NCBI GenBank assembly: GCA_964629825.1
Contig: CAZVUW010000019.1
Span: 1-40,042 of the forward strand
Reading direction: 5' to 3'
DNA: 40,042 nt
Origin: CAZVUW01 sp964629825
Lineage (GTDB): Bacteria > Actinomycetota > Nitriliruptoria > Euzebyales > Egibacteraceae
Both the position numbers and the translations under genes were made by a program. Below the pieces are notes generated by a model that saw only the letters and a program-made list of their open reading frames with translations, did no database searches and was not told the origin of the DNA. Positions 1 through 6,143 of this stretch are shown piece by piece (within the stretch, counting starts at the first letter, position 1; each line of letters opens with the position of its first letter).

Positions 1-418
1 CCTGGGCGCGCAGGTGCTTCTTGACCGTCATCGGGTAGTAGGTGCCGCCCTTGACGGTCGCGTCGTTGGCGACGATGACGACCTCGCGGCCGCTGACCCG
101 GCCGACGCCGGTGATGATGCCCGCCGAGGGGGCCTCGTCGTCGTACAGGCCGAGCGCCGCCAGCGGCGACAGCTCCAGGAACGGGCTGCCGGGGTCGACC
201 AGCGCGTCCACCCGGTCCCGCGGCAGCAGCTTGCCGCGGGCGACGTGGCGCTCCCTGGCGCGCGGGCCGCCACCCTTGGCGACCGCCGCCAGCTTGGCGC
301 GGAGGTCGGAGACCAGGGCGCGGTGCGCCTCGACGTTGCGCTGCCACGCGTCCGAGGACGGATCGGCGGACGAGCGCAGCACCTGCCCGGCCAGCGGAGG
401 TCCGATCGTGGCGCTCAT
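1..418 (-). CDS. Acyl-CoA carboxylase beta subunit, methylcrotonyl-CoA carboxylase type (N-terminal part; runs off the left edge)
   Basis: This is the biotin-dependent carboxyltransferase subunit; the family moves CO2 from carboxybiotin to an acyl-CoA. Only the first 139 codons are in the window. They read MSATIGPPLAGQVL, then a helical stretch, then RERHVARGKLLPRDRVDALV, which is the conserved entry to the crotonase-like carboxyltransferase fold. It continues with NDATVKGGTYYPMTVKKH, a signature I associate with methylcrotonyl-CoA or geranyl-CoA carboxylase beta subunits rather than the propionyl type. The ATG at 418-416 overlaps the TGA of the upstream zinc-ribbon gene as ATGA, so the two are probably translationally coupled. 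The role would be leucine or isoprenoid breakdown in the cytoplasm. Substrate assignment is inference, because the acyl-CoA binding half is missing. It differs clearly from the second beta subunit at 11808. Confidence 0.88.
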   Translation of the reverse strand, partial: MSATIGPPLAGQVLRSSADPSSDAWQRNVEAHRALVSDLRAKLAAVAKGGGPRARERHVARGKLLPRDRVDALVDPGSPFLELSPLAALGLYDDEAPSAGIITGVGRVSGREVVIVANDATVKGGTYYPMTVKKHLRAQ

Positions 419-561
419 GTGTCCCGCCGCTCCGCCCAGGTGGTGCTGCAGGTGGGGCAGCCGAGGACCCGCACCTCGTCGCTGACGTCCTCGACCACGC
501 GTGTGCCCGTCGCGCCGCAGCGCGGGCACGGCGGCAGGTCCGGCCTCGCTTCGCCTCGCAT
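415..561 (-). CDS. Small zinc-ribbon protein (48 aa) coupled to the carboxylase beta subunit
   Basis: A 48-residue protein beginning MRGEARPDLPPCPRCG. It has two CxxC knuckles (CPRC and CPTC) about 19 residues apart and ends TTWAERRDT, so it is almost entirely one zinc ribbon. The ATG at 561 is the first possible start, because an in-frame TAG lies just upstream. Its stop overlaps the start of the carboxylase gene as ATGA. A candidate -10 hexamer, TAGCCT, ends nine bases before the ATG, and no Shine-Dalgarno site is visible, which suggests a leaderless transcript. I do not recognise a named family. Coupling to an acyl-CoA carboxylase suggests an accessory, regulatory or metal-sensing role, but this is inference. 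Coding is supported by the paired cysteines, the overlap and the absence of another gene on either strand here. Confidence 0.72.
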   Translation of the reverse strand: MRGEARPDLPPCPRCGATGTRVVEDVSDEVRVLGCPTCSTTWAERRDT

Positions 562-570
562 GATGGCGGA

Positions 571-576
571 AGGCTA
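571..576 (-). promoter_or_regulatory. Candidate -10 element of a leaderless promoter for the zinc-ribbon/carboxylase operon
   Basis: On the minus strand TAGCCT is followed by nine bases and then the ATG at 561. The same arrangement, TAGCCTTCC plus six bases plus ATG, occurs before the gene at 11058. TANNNT is the usual actinobacterial -10 form. No good -35 element is seen. Confidence 0.4.
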
Positions 577-707
577 CAGGGCGGACCGCCGGGCCGAAGA
601 CGCCGGCGCAGCGGGCCTCGCCGAGGTCCCGGGCCATCAGGCCCCCGACCGGGTGTGGCCGGTAGGACGTTGCTGGCGCCGCCGGCGGCGGGCACAGTGG
701 GCCGGTC

Positions 708-1367
708 ATGCGCCACCACCTCTCTTTGGCGGCCGTCGTCGCCGCATGTGCACTCGCCTTCGGGCTGGTCGGCTGCTCCGGCGACGAGCCGGAGGCGGTC
801 GAGTCGCCGACGGCTGTGGAGACCTCCGAGCCCGAGGAGCCGACACCCGAGCTGCCGCCCGCCGGCCCGGTCGAGATCGCGGTCGACGACGTCGAGACCC
901 AGCTGCTCGACAGCGCGGTGCTCAAGGGCGAGCCGCAGCGCGAGCCGTCCGCCGGCGTCGTCGACGGCGCCGTCGGGAAGGCGACCGCCGCGCTCGAGGC
1001 CTACCTGAACGCCCAGTTCATCGACCCCGACACCCGCTTCTCCTCGGACGGCCTCAGCGTCCTTCTGGAGGAGTCCGTCGTCGAGGGGCTGTCGCCCGAG
1101 CAGCGCCAGGGCCTCGGCGAGTTGGACGTGGAGATGGACCTCGAGCCCGCCGGCCCGGTCGCGACGCAGGCCGTCGTGCTCACCGACGGCGACGAGCTGC
1201 TGTCGGTGACCCTGGCCTTCGACGCGCCCTTCACGCGCCGGGACGGCGACGGCGGGACCGTCCGCCAGAGCGGCCAGCTGCTCTTCAACGCCACCCAGGA
1301 GGGCGAGCCGTGGCGCGCTTCCATGGCCGACCTGACGGTGGAGCTGCCAGAGGAGGCGGGACGATGA
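708..1367 (+). CDS. Secreted lipoprotein, first copy of a duplicated lipoprotein-LCP pair
   Basis: A 219-residue predicted lipoprotein. MRHHLSLAAVVAACALAFGL is a signal peptide, and LVGC at residues 20-23 is a lipobox with Cys23 as the lipidation site. An acidic, Pro/Glu-rich linker runs to about residue 55. A folded domain of about 160 residues follows, with DVETQLLDSAVLKG, YLNAQFIDPDTRF and a C-terminal beta-rich part. The domain is shared with the protein at 2278, which has LDTELLDNAALRGG and YLNAQFVNPSTRF in the same order, so the two are tandem paralogues. I do not recognise the domain; its end loosely recalls NTF2-like or accessory lipoprotein folds. The stop overlaps the LCP start as ATGA, which points to an outer-surface partner of that enzyme. 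The exact function is unknown. Confidence 0.85.
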   Translation: MRHHLSLAAVVAACALAFGLVGCSGDEPEAVESPTAVETSEPEEPTPELPPAGPVEIAVDDVETQLLDSAVLKGEPQREPSAGVVDGAVGKATAALEAYLNAQFIDPDTRFSSDGLSVLLEESVVEGLSPEQRQGLGELDVEMDLEPAGPVATQAVVLTDGDELLSVTLAFDAPFTRRDGDGGTVRQSGQLLFNATQEGEPWRASMADLTVELPEEAGR

Positions 1368-2245
1368 GGTCGGCGCTCAAGGCCCTCCCCCGTCGCCGGC
1401 GCTGGGCCGCCGTCGTCACGATGGTCGCCCTGCTCGGAGTCCTGTCCAGCGCCGCCTTCGCGGCCGTGACCTACGAGACCTCCATCCGCCCCGGCTACGC
1501 GTCCGACGACCTCCTGACGATCCTGGTCATCGGCTCGGACACGGGCTGGCCCCCGCGCCCCGGTGATGAGCTGCGCGGCCGCGCCGACGCCCTGCACCTG
1601 CTGGCGGTCGACACGCGCGAGAAGCGCGCCACGATCGTCGACATCCCCCGCGACTCGCTCATCGGCGGAACCAAGGTCAACGCGCACCTCGCCAACGGCG
1701 GCCCGGAGGCCCTGGTCGCCCAGATGGAGGCCTACACCGGCGTCGACATCGACCACTGGGCGCTCACCACGTTCCAGGGGCTGCGGCGGATGACGGACGA
1801 GCTCGGTGGCATCTCGATCAACGTCGAGCGCCGCATGACGGAGACCGGCGGCGCCGGGGTCATCGAGGCCGGCGAGCAGGTGCTCGGCCCCCAGGCGGCG
1901 CTCGGCTTCTCCCGCGACCGCAAGTCGCAGCCGCGCGGGGACTTCGACCGGACCCGCAACCAGGGCCGCCTGATCCTCGCGGCGCACCAGCAGATCCAGG
2001 GCAGCAGCCCCGATCTGATCACGCTGTCGCGCCTGGCGGCGTCGTTCATCCGCGACACCCACTCCGACATCCCGCCCTTCGACGTGCTGCGGATGGCGGT
2101 GCTGGCGGCGCAGATCGACCCGGCGAACGTCCTCCAGGTGCCCCTCAGCGGCAGCATCGGCACGGGCGCCGGCGGGGCGTCGATCGTCCACCTCGCGCCG
2201 GGTGACGCCTTCGAGCGCATAGCCGCGGGGCAGGTCGGGCCCTGA
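1364..2245 (+). CDS. LytR-CpsA-Psr (LCP) family cell-wall glycopolymer transferase, copy 1
   Basis: A 293-residue LCP protein. This family transfers lipid-linked glycopolymers (teichoic acid, arabinogalactan or capsule types) onto peptidoglycan outside the membrane. Residues 1-13 are basic and 14-35 form one membrane anchor. The catalytic domain shows ILVIGSDTGW, DELRGRADALHLLAVD with the phosphate-binding Arg/Asp residues, IPRDSLI, NAHLANGGPEAL, and RDRKSQPRGDFDRTRNQG, the family's conserved Arg-rich segment. The start was chosen because ATG overlaps the lipoprotein stop as ATGA and GAGGAGGCGGG lies just upstream. A longer open frame continues upstream but overlaps the lipoprotein gene. The family assignment is firm. 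Which polymer it attaches cannot be read from the sequence. Confidence 0.92.
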   Translation: MRSALKALPRRRRWAAVVTMVALLGVLSSAAFAAVTYETSIRPGYASDDLLTILVIGSDTGWPPRPGDELRGRADALHLLAVDTREKRATIVDIPRDSLIGGTKVNAHLANGGPEALVAQMEAYTGVDIDHWALTTFQGLRRMTDELGGISINVERRMTETGGAGVIEAGEQVLGPQAALGFSRDRKSQPRGDFDRTRNQGRLILAAHQQIQGSSPDLITLSRLAASFIRDTHSDIPPFDVLRMAVLAAQIDPANVLQVPLSGSIGTGAGGASIVHLAPGDAFERIAAGQVGP

Positions 2246-2277
2246 TCCTGCGATCGACCTCAGCGGGGTGGCCCCGG

Positions 2278-2943
2278 ATGGCGGTGGCCGCGCTGCTGGC
2301 GGCGCTGGTCGCCTGCACCGCGCAGAACCCCGACGCAGATCAGGCGGAGCCCACGACCCCTGCCGTCGCGACCCCGGCGAGCCCGGAGGTCTCCGGGGCT
2401 CCCAGCCCGACGCCCACCCCGACGCCGTGGCCGAAGCCCACGCCCGCCCCGCCCGAGCCGATCTCGGTGTCGGTCGAGCAGCTTGACACGGAGCTGCTGG
2501 ACAACGCGGCGCTGCGCGGCGGGACGGCACGGCCGTTCGAATCGCAGGCGGTCCTCGAGGCCGCCGAGGGCGTCCGGGCCGCCGTGGAGCGCTACCTCAA
2601 CGCGCAGTTCGTCAACCCCAGCACACGCTTCGGCCCCGCCCCCGCAGAGGCGCTGGTCGCAGGCGGGCCGGCCGCGGCGCTGTCGGCCGAGGAGCGCGCG
2701 GCGCTGGGTGTGCTCGACCTCGAGGTCGACAACGTCCGCGCCCAGCCCGTCGCCGCACGCGTCCTGGTGCTGGTCGACGGCGCCGACGTCCTGACCGCCG
2801 CAGCCACCTACACCGCGAGGATCGCCGTCGACACCCCGGACGGCCGCGACCTGCTGACGCAGACGGCGACGCTGGTGTTCTCGCACACCGAGGACGGCTG
2901 GCGCGCCGACGCCGTGGACGCCGAGCTGAGGGGGCGCTGGTGA
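2278..2943 (+). CDS. Secreted lipoprotein, second copy of the duplicated pair
   Basis: A 221-residue paralogue of the lipoprotein at 708. It starts MAVAALLAALVACTAQ with a lipobox-like LVAC at residues 10-13, then has a Thr/Pro-rich linker (SPTPTPTPWPKPTPAPPEP) to about residue 62. The shared domain follows, with LDTELLDNAALRGG, YLNAQFVNPSTRF and SAEERAALGVLDLEVDN. The signal peptide is short and lacks the usual N-terminal basic residues, so the true start may lie slightly upstream. I found no in-frame ATG or GTG in the short gap after the LCP gene, so 2278 is kept. The stop overlaps the next LCP start as GTGA, repeating the arrangement of the first pair. Function is unknown; pairing with an LCP enzyme suggests a cell-envelope accessory role. 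Confidence 0.82.
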   Translation: MAVAALLAALVACTAQNPDADQAEPTTPAVATPASPEVSGAPSPTPTPTPWPKPTPAPPEPISVSVEQLDTELLDNAALRGGTARPFESQAVLEAAEGVRAAVERYLNAQFVNPSTRFGPAPAEALVAGGPAAALSAEERAALGVLDLEVDNVRAQPVAARVLVLVDGADVLTAAATYTARIAVDTPDGRDLLTQTATLVFSHTEDGWRADAVDAELRGRW

Positions 2944-3788
2944 GCCGCCGCGCCGGGTTGATCGTGTCCGCGCTGGGGGTCGTGCTGGCGCTGGCGACCG
3001 CGGCCGGCGCCGCGCTGGTCCACCGCGCCGCGCTGTGGCCCGCCTATGCCAAGGACGGGCTGCTGACCGTGCTGGTCATCGGCTCGGACGTCGGCTGGCC
3101 CACCCGGCCGGGCGATGAGCTGCGCGGTCGCGCCGACGCCATCCACCTGATCGCCGTCGACACCGCGGCGAAGAGGGCGACCATCGTCGACTTCCCCCGC
3201 GACTCCCTGATCGGCGGGACCAAGGTGAACGCCCACCTCGCCTACGGAGGACCCGAGGCGCTGCGCGCGCAGCTCTCGGCCTACACCGGCCTTCCCATCG
3301 ACCACTGGGTGCTCACCACCTTCCACGGCCTGGAGCGGCTCACCGCCGAGCTCGGCGGGATCGAGATCGACGTCGAGCGACCCATGACCTCGACCGGGTC
3401 CGGGGTCAGCCTCCAGCCCGGCCGCCACCGCCTGGGACCGCACGAGGCGCTCGGCTTCGCCCGCGACCGCAAGTCCCAGCCGCACGGCGACTTCGACCGG
3501 ACCCGCAACCAGGGCAGGCTCCTGCGCGCCGCGCACGCCCAGGTCGTCGCCGAGTCGGATCTGATGGACCTCACCCGCCTGGCGGCCGTGGTCCTGCGCG
3601 ACACCCACACCAGCATCCCGCGCGCCGAGATGCTGCCCCTGGTGCTGCTCGCCGGTCAGATCCGACCCGAGGACGTGGCCCAGGTGTCGCTGTCCGGGGG
3701 CATCGGCAACGTCGGCGGCGCCTCGGTGGTCCACCTCGCGCCCGGCGACGTGTTCGAGCGCATCCGAGCGGGCAGGGTCGGCCCCTGA
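2940..3788 (+). CDS. LytR-CpsA-Psr (LCP) family cell-wall glycopolymer transferase, copy 2
   Basis: A 282-residue LCP protein and a close paralogue of the one at 1364. It has one N-terminal membrane anchor (about residues 6-28), then VLVIGSDVGW, DELRGRADAIHLIAVD, FPRDSLI, NAHLAYGGPEAL, and RDRKSQPHGDFDRTRNQG. It ends VVHLAPGDVFERIRAGRVGP, almost the same as the C-terminus of copy 1. The GTG start overlaps the stop of the preceding lipoprotein as GTGA. Conserved Arg and Asp residues are kept in both copies, so both look active. The likely role is attachment of a cell-wall polymer outside the membrane. Two copies could serve different polymers or give redundancy, as is common for this family in actinobacteria. 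Confidence 0.92.
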   Translation: MSRRAGLIVSALGVVLALATAAGAALVHRAALWPAYAKDGLLTVLVIGSDVGWPTRPGDELRGRADAIHLIAVDTAAKRATIVDFPRDSLIGGTKVNAHLAYGGPEALRAQLSAYTGLPIDHWVLTTFHGLERLTAELGGIEIDVERPMTSTGSGVSLQPGRHRLGPHEALGFARDRKSQPHGDFDRTRNQGRLLRAAHAQVVAESDLMDLTRLAAVVLRDTHTSIPRAEMLPLVLLAGQIRPEDVAQVSLSGGIGNVGGASVVHLAPGDVFERIRAGRVGP

Positions 3789-3869
3789 GACGGGTACGGC
3801 CTCGGGTCGGCCGTCTGGCCGATGCGTTGGCAGGACGAACGGGCAACCTCGGGTGTCCCAGGCGCGTCC

Positions 3870-3883
3870 TATCGTTGCAACGA
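3870..3883 (+). promoter_or_regulatory. Candidate -10 overlapping a 12-bp perfect palindrome upstream of the GerMN lipoprotein gene
   Basis: TATCGT at 3870-3875 could be a -10 element. It overlaps TCGTTGCAACGA at 3872-3883, which is a perfect 12-base inverted repeat and could be an operator. The ATG is at 3904, with CGGAGG nearby as ribosome-binding site. No -35 match is clear. Confidence 0.3.
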
Positions 3884-3903
3884 CACCGATCGGAGGACCT
3901 GGA

Positions 3904-4815
3904 ATGCGCCGAATCGCCCTGCTTCTTGCCGCCCTGCTGCTCCTGAGCGCCTGCGGCGGCGACGATGCGACCACCGAAACCCCGACGCCCACCGAGACGG
4001 CGACGGCGCAGCCGACGACCGACGAGGAGACGCCCACCGAGGCCCCGACGGCCACGGCGACGCCGACCGAGACGGCGACCGCCACCGAGGAGCCCAGCGG
4101 CGCGACCACCACGACCGCCTACTTCGTCCGCTCCGACGACAGCGGCATGTGGGTCGAGCCGGTCACGCGGAGCCTCGACACCCCCGCCGTCGCTGTCGCT
4201 CGCGCGGCCATCGAGCTCCTGCTGAGCGGCGACGCCGGCGACCCCAATCTCCAGAGCCTCTCCGGCCCCGGCGTGTCCCTGCTCGGGGTCAACATCAGCG
4301 ACGGAACCCTGGTCGTCGACCTGTCCGAGGAGCTGCGGAACAACCGCACCGGCTCGGCCGGTGAGCTGGCCTTCGCCCAGCAGCTCGCCCACACCGCCGC
4401 GCAGTTCGACGGCGTCGAGAACGTCCTGCTGCACGTCGGCGGCGCGGAGATCAGCGACCTGTGGGGGCACATCGACTGGAGCGAGCCGATCGAGCCGGAC
4501 CCGTTCGCCCTGTCCCCGATCACCTTCACCAGCCACACCTGGGGCGCGGAGGTCCCCGCCGGTGAGGTCACGGTCGGCGGCGAGGCTACGGTCTTCGAGG
4601 CCACGATCGACCTGCGGCTGATCGGTCCCGACGGGGCGGTCGTCGAGGAGACCTTCGCCACCGCCTCCGAGGGCGCTCCCGGGCGCGGCACCTGGGAGCA
4701 CACGTTCACCCTAGACAGCCCGGGCACCTGGACCATCGAGGCCGTCGAGCCCGATCCCTCCGACGGCGAGGGGCGCCCGCCGTTCCGCACGCGGCTGGAG
4801 CTGCAGGTCTCCTAG
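3904..4815 (+). CDS. GerMN/Gmad2-domain lipoprotein
   Basis: A 303-residue lipoprotein. MRRIALLLAALLLLSACGGD carries a lipobox with Cys17. A long Thr/Glu/Pro linker runs to about residue 70. A GerMN-like domain (about 75-190) includes ARAAIELLLSGD, VSLLGVNISDGTLVVDLS and FAQQLAHTAAQFDGVENVLL. A C-terminal immunoglobulin-like Gmad2-type domain (about 200-303) starts ITFTSHTWGAEVPAGEVTV and has typical beta-strand periodicity. GerMN domains occur in spore germination proteins and in actinobacterial lipoproteins such as LpqB; no sporulation is implied here. A start 17 codons upstream is possible, but 3904 was chosen because the signal peptide begins there and CGGAGG precedes it. Its position after the LCP genes suggests an envelope role. 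It may be transcribed separately because there is a gap of about 115 bases. Confidence 0.87.
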   Translation: MRRIALLLAALLLLSACGGDDATTETPTPTETATAQPTTDEETPTEAPTATATPTETATATEEPSGATTTTAYFVRSDDSGMWVEPVTRSLDTPAVAVARAAIELLLSGDAGDPNLQSLSGPGVSLLGVNISDGTLVVDLSEELRNNRTGSAGELAFAQQLAHTAAQFDGVENVLLHVGGAEISDLWGHIDWSEPIEPDPFALSPITFTSHTWGAEVPAGEVTVGGEATVFEATIDLRLIGPDGAVVEETFATASEGAPGRGTWEHTFTLDSPGTWTIEAVEPDPSDGEGRPPFRTRLELQVS

Positions 4816-4831
4816 CGTCTCAGGAAGGCTC

Positions 4832-4856
4832 GGTAACTTTTCCTGGTAAACTTTCC
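4832..4856 (+). promoter_or_regulatory. Two tandem 12-bp operator-like repeats upstream of the AAA ATPase
   Basis: GGTAACTTTTCC (4832-4843) and GGTAAACTTTCC (4845-4856) are near-identical 12-mers with a 13-base period. Each is an imperfect inverted repeat of the form GGnAAnnTTnCC. They are strikingly AT-rich for this genome and sit 24 bases before the ATPase ATG, where a promoter is expected. An obvious candidate binder is the ATPase itself, through its C-terminal winged helix; this is inference. Confidence 0.5.
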
Positions 4857-4879
4857 GACGAGAGCGGGGAGGGGCGGCG

Positions 4880-6088
4880 ATGTGGCGCTCGGCGACCCTC
4901 AACCCGTTCGAGCCCGGGCACGACGTCGTACCACCCATCTGGGCCGGCCGTCATCAGGAGCTGTTCGACTGGGAGCGCGTCCTCCGCCCCCGCCGCCTCA
5001 TCGGCCAGTACGAGCGGGGGCGGGCGCTCCTGGGCGAGCCCGGCATCGGCAAGTCGGTCCTGGCCGCCAAGATCGCCCTGGACGCCGATGAGCGCGGCGA
5101 CATCGTCGTGCCGCCGGTGCGCATCCCACGCGGCACCGACGTGCTGGCGCTCCTCGCCGAGGCGCTCACGGCCGCGGTGCACCGCCACGAGCTGGGCGCC
5201 CGCGTCGGCGACCGGATCGCGGGGCTGCTGGGCCGGGTGCGCGCGATCGCCTATGTGGAGCTCGAGTCGGCACCGCCGCCGCGTAACCCGCATCTGCACC
5301 TGCGCGACCTGCTGATCGAGCTCGGCCGCTACGCCGCCGAGCGGGACAAGGTGGTGTTCCTGCATCTGGACGAGGTGCAGAACGTGACCGACGAGGACGC
5401 CCTGTCGCAGCTGCTGGTGGCGCTGGGCGACGCCATCCGGCACACCGACGAGCACCGCGACGCGGCGGGAACGGTGCACCGCAAGGTCCTGCCGCTGGTC
5501 TGCTACATCACCGGCCTGCCCGAGTTCACCGACCGGGCCACGTCGATGGCCGGCGCCACGTTCGCCCGCCGCTTCATGCCGCTGCGCCTCACCCATCTCG
5601 ACGACGACGAGCTGCGCGAGGCCCTGGCCGTCTTCACCACCCCGAGCGGCTGGCCGGTGCCCGGCGAGGACGCCGGCGTGGTCATGACCGACGAGGCGAT
5701 CCAGGCGGTCCTCGACTTCGCGCTGGGCGATCCGTTCCTGTTCCAGCTGATCGGCAAGGCGGCCTGGGACGCGGCGCCGGACGAGCAGGTCATCACGGCC
5801 GCCCATGTGCGCGCGGGAGCGGAGCAGGTCGGCGACGAGGCGCGCAGCCATGTCGACCGCCTGATCGCGCGGCTGCCCGAGCGCGAGCGTGCGCTGCTCG
5901 ACGCGATGGTGGCGCTGCCGCCGGCGCGTCGCACCCTGACCCAGATCGGCAAGCAGCTCGGCGCGACCCCGCAGCAGCTCGGCAGCGCCTCGCAGCGCCT
6001 GGCCGAGCGCGGGATCATCGAGCGCGGCAAGCCCTACCGCTTCCTGGCCCGCACCGTCGAGGGGCGGCTGCGCGGGGACTGGCCGTAG
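4880..6088 (+). CDS. AAA family ATPase with C-terminal winged helix (Orc1/Cdc6-like architecture)
   Basis: A 402-residue P-loop ATPase. After an N-terminal NPFEPGHDVVPPIWAGRHQE segment comes Walker A, GEPGIGKS (residues 52-59). Walker B is VVFLHLDE (158-165). A sensor-like stretch, VCYITGLPEF, follows. Residues from about 330 to 395 form a winged-helix domain (RRTLTQIGKQLGATPQQLGS and RGIIERGKPYRFLA). This is the common stand-alone archaeal-ATPase-like (COG1672-like) protein of actinobacteria, whose role is poorly known. It is a single-gene unit with a good ribosome-binding site (GGGGAGG about 8 bases before ATG), preceded by tandem operator-like repeats and followed by a strong bidirectional terminator. 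DNA binding and autoregulation are inferred. It is unlikely to be a replication initiator here. Confidence 0.85.
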   Translation: MWRSATLNPFEPGHDVVPPIWAGRHQELFDWERVLRPRRLIGQYERGRALLGEPGIGKSVLAAKIALDADERGDIVVPPVRIPRGTDVLALLAEALTAAVHRHELGARVGDRIAGLLGRVRAIAYVELESAPPPRNPHLHLRDLLIELGRYAAERDKVVFLHLDEVQNVTDEDALSQLLVALGDAIRHTDEHRDAAGTVHRKVLPLVCYITGLPEFTDRATSMAGATFARRFMPLRLTHLDDDELREALAVFTTPSGWPVPGEDAGVVMTDEAIQAVLDFALGDPFLFQLIGKAAWDAAPDEQVITAAHVRAGAEQVGDEARSHVDRLIARLPERERALLDAMVALPPARRTLTQIGKQLGATPQQLGSASQRLAERGIIERGKPYRFLARTVEGRLRGDWP

Positions 6089-6096
6089 AACGAGAG

Positions 6097-6123
6097 CCGG
6101 CGGGGCCGAGACGGCCCCGCCGG
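6097..6123. terminator. Bidirectional hairpin terminator between the ATPase and the surface protein
   Basis: CCGGCGGGGCCG (6097-6108), a three-base loop AGA, and CGGCCCCGCCGG (6112-6123) form a perfect 12-bp stem. It lies between two convergent stops (6088 plus, 6144 minus). There is no U-tract, as is usual in high-GC actinobacteria. Confidence 0.75.
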
Positions 6124-6143
6124 ACTCCCGTCAGGGGATCAGA

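Noticed and set aside
2252..2266. 15-base string GATCGACCTCAGCGG also present at 13405-13419
   Set aside because: Shared 15-mer in two unrelated contexts (before a lipoprotein start and at the start of accE), with no shared flanks. Probably chance in a GC-rich sequence.
4880..6088. ATPase as a replication initiator with an origin in the repeats
   Set aside because: Only two short repeats, no DnaA-box cluster or AT-rich unwinding stretch, and the protein is the common stand-alone actinobacterial type.
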